Of a stretch of 64,000 nucleotides of DNA, positions 61,992 to 64,000 are shown piece after piece. The stretch is taken from the NCBI GenBank assembly GCA_037127255.1, contig JBANSL010000002.1:9096001-9160000 (forward strand), written 5' to 3'. Made by a program: the position numbers and the translations under genes. How positions within the stretch are numbered: the first letter of the stretch is position 1; each line of letters opens with the position of its first letter. The stretch comes from Persicaria tinctoria (lineage: Eukaryota; Streptophyta; Magnoliopsida; Caryophyllales; Polygonaceae). The notes beneath the pieces were generated by a model. It worked only from the letters and a program-made list of their open reading frames with translations, was not told the DNA's origin and searched no databases.

Positions 61992-62340
61992 GGCTCGTTT
62001 GGTTCAACGTGGGAATTGGAATTTTCGGGAAGTTATTTCATGGGAATTGAATTCCCAGGAAGTCTAATTCACGGGAATTGTAAAAATATGTTTGGTTAAC
62101 TTTTTAGTTTAGAGGATTAAATAGGGGAATTGAGAATTTTTAAATAGAAAATTGGAGAATTGCAACTTACCTAGGGAGGAGTAGGTAAGTTAAATTCCTA
62201 TGAAATGGAGGAATTGAACTTCTTGGGAATTTAACTTCCTGGGTTTTTATGCGGGAAAAAATTCAACCAAACACATATATTTTAACTACTTCCTGGGTTT
62301 TTGTACTTCCTGGGTTTTTCCATTGCCAACCAAACGAATT
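61992..62340. mobile_element. hAT-like MITE, related to the previous one
   Basis: GGCTCGTTTGGTTCAACGTG at the left is mirrored by CCAACCAAACGAATT at the right. The interior is rich in GGGAATTGAA and repeats TTCCTGGGTTTTT three times near the right end. Confidence 0.55.
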
Positions 62341-62697
62341 GTTAGATAATCCTTTCTTTCACACCCACATCCAAAAATAACAGCAAACTATTTATATATC
62401 TATATATATATATATATTCCTATTTGACATTAATATCTAGATATCAAATCCCAATATCTAATATCTAATTTCTGGTGTTTGATATTAACCAATTGATACC
62501 TTAATTTCATTTCTCCCTTTTCTAACTCATGTGATACACCAATTTAAAGAAAGGCATCACTTGATATCAAGATGATATCAATATTAAGCCTTAATATAAT
62601 AAACATAACACTTTGAAATATACTCCATAATAACCAAGGTCCAAAATAATAAATTCAGCCATTAATGCTAAAAGGTAAATCCACTAATATATATATA

Positions 62698-62921
62698 CTC
62701 CATCCGTTCATTAATAAGTGTCATTTGACTTTTCGACACGATTTTTAAGGAACTAAAGACTATATAAAATATTAATTTTTTTATTAATTTTTTAAAAATA
62801 ATTTTAAACTTATACTAATATGTATAAAATTATAAATTAAAAACTTTATATTTTATATAGTTTTTAACTCCTTAAAACGTGTCAAAAAAGTCAAACGTCA
62901 CTTATATCTGAACGGATGTAG
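62698..62921. mobile_element. Stowaway-like MITE
   Basis: CTCCATCCGTTCATTAATAA and the mirrored ATCTGAACGGATGTAG are flanked by TA, and the internal arms (CTATATAAAATATTAA and its reverse) pair. It lies about 380 bp upstream of the MATE start codon. Confidence 0.8.
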
Positions 62922-63148
62922 TATATATAACAAGAAATCAAGAATCACTCAAGAAGGTGGAAACTGAAAACATACCAAAGCCATTACAACCCTCGGTGGT
63001 GGGAATAAGAGTTGAGAGAGGTTGGAGATAAACCGGCCAGCCCCCTCGTTCGTCAACAACACCCATTAAAGATATCTCTTTTGTTTACGTTTTGCCACTT
63101 TACATGAAAGAGGAGGGGTAGGGTCCAATGGCTCCAAAGCTTGCAAGT

Positions 63149-63156
63149 ATATAAAC
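63149..63156 (+). promoter_or_regulatory. Likely TATA box of the MATE gene
   Basis: TATATAAA stands about 150 bp before the ATG, with a CCAAT-type motif (TCCAATGG) about 27 bp upstream of it. This would give a leader of roughly 120 bp. Confidence 0.5.
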
Positions 63157-63301
63157 AATGACATCCCATGGTTGCCTCTTCAATTCCACTGCTCAACGGA
63201 ACCAATCAAAGTTAGTGGAAAAGAAAGACAGTAAAAAGAGTTTCCCAAGTGTTTATACTTTCTCATCTTCTTGCTGTCCGCAAGAAGAGAAGAGACATTC
63301 A

Positions 63302-64000
63302 ATGTGCAGGTTAAAGCCCTCTTCTCCAACTACTCTTCTCCCGCCTATCAAGAAAGGCATGGATACTCCCACTATTGATGATCATGAAGCAGAGCTCCGT
63401 AGATGGCCGACTCCATCAGAGGTAAGAACACACAAATCATTTCATCAAAGCAAGAAACACAGAAATGTTGTATTATTAGTAGTAGTAGTAGTACCTGTTC
63501 AAATTCAAAGTGGCTCACTCGCATGTTATCCAATTTTCCAGGCCTACGAGGAGATCAAGGCAATAGGGAAAATCTCTGGTCCAACAGCCATAACAGGACT
63601 TCTCTTGTACTCAAGAGCCATGATCTCCATGGTTTTCCTCGGCTACCTTGGCAAGCTTGAACTAGCCGGAGGGTCTCTGTCTATTGGATTTGCCAACATC
63701 ACAGGGTACTCGGTAATCTCCGGTCTGGCCATGGGAATGGAACCAATATGTGGACAAGCTTATGGTGCTAGACAAATGAAGCTTTTGGGTCTAACCCTTC
63801 AAAGAACAGTGCTCCTCTTACTCTCAACCTCCATACCCATCTCATTTATGTGGCTCAACATGAAGAGTATCCTCTCGTGGTGTGGCCAAGATGAACAGAT
63901 TTCCTCAGTAGCTCATGTGTTCATCATCTTCTCAGTGCCTGACCTCTTCTTGCTCTCCCTTCTTCACCCTCTCAGAATCTATCTCAGGACACAGGGGATC
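63302..64000 (+). CDS. MATE transporter (DETOXIFICATION family), 5' part, runs off window
   Basis: A multidrug-and-toxin-extrusion cation antiporter; plant relatives export metabolites or citrate, or act in hormone-related transport. Exon 1 is 63302-63421 (40 codons, soluble N-terminus ending WPTPSE). The intron 63422-63541 is GT-AG and exon 2 runs from 63542 past the window edge in frame. Exon 2 begins the MatE domain: EEIKAIGKISGPTAITGLLL (first membrane helix), then GYLGKLELAGGSLSIGFANI and SGLAMGMEPICGQAYGARQM, both family-typical, a QRTVLLLLSTSIPISFMWLN helix, and PDLFLLSLLHPLRIYLRTQG. It looks closest to the Arabidopsis DTX54/DTX55 subgroup, from memory. The first ATG is chosen; a second in-frame ATG at 63359 would still leave the conserved region. 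The remaining roughly 60% lies beyond 64000. Confidence 0.88.
   Translation, partial: MCRLKPSSPTTLLPPIKKGMDTPTIDDHEAELRRWPTPSEVRTHKSFHQSKKHRNVVLLVVVVVPVQIQSGSLACYPIFQAYEEIKAIGKISGPTAITGLLLYSRAMISMVFLGYLGKLELAGGSLSIGFANITGYSVISGLAMGMEPICGQAYGARQMKLLGLTLQRTVLLLLSTSIPISFMWLNMKSILSWCGQDEQISSVAHVFIIFSVPDLFLLSLLHPLRIYLRTQGI

Overview
This is plant nuclear DNA, almost certainly from a eudicot. It has split genes with GT-AG introns, very AT-rich intergenic DNA, and a dense mix of transposable elements: Copia LTR elements, TRIMs, Stowaway-like and hAT-like MITEs, a Helitron end, and LINE fragments. The XK2-like and CEPR1/XIP1-like genes lie next to each other, as At5g49650 and At5g49660 do in Arabidopsis (from memory). 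I cannot name the species.

Region 1 (1-33.9 kb) is almost all mobile DNA. It opens with three 343-bp tandem repeats, each holding a tRNA-like module, inside AT-rich DNA that ends at a Helitron-type 3' terminus (3157-3186). Next comes a Copia element (ORF to 7525, 3' LTR 7638-8477) that has lost its 5' LTR and most of gag and is fused to an antisense LTR-retroelement fragment. Then follow a 1.4-kb TIR element, a hAT element, a complete but dead Copia element with LTRs, PBS and TSD (12838-17994), a LINE RNase H fragment and a minus-strand TRIM (20348-20824). From 22.7 to 33.2 kb at least five TIR elements sit in or beside (TA)n tracts. Three of them (E2, E3, E5) form one family, with ATTATTCG-type minisatellites on the left and GC-rich gene-like cargo on the right. 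One (E4) has different TIRs and an internal inverted pair of tRNA-like sequences. This cluster is the best candidate for something undescribed.

Region 2 (34-64 kb) carries the host genes. They are a complete xylulose kinase gene (11 exons, 557 aa, +), a CEPR1/XIP1-like LRR receptor kinase (2 exons, 938 aa, -), a SUT4/SUC4-type sucrose transporter (5 exons, 528 aa, +), and the first two exons of a MATE (DETOXIFICATION) transporter that runs off the right edge (+). The genes are independent housekeeping, signalling and transport genes, not a pathway cluster. Between them lie a three-LTR TRIM, a 5'-truncated LINE with a 17-bp TSD, a 1.46-kb poly(A) retroinsert with a 17-bp TSD, a 1.43-kb insertion with 295-bp direct terminal repeats, nested Stowaway-like MITEs, and hAT-like MITEs.

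I found no rRNA genes, no convincing functional tRNA genes and no CRISPR arrays. All splice sites were chosen by eye from GT-AG signals, reading frame and family conservation.
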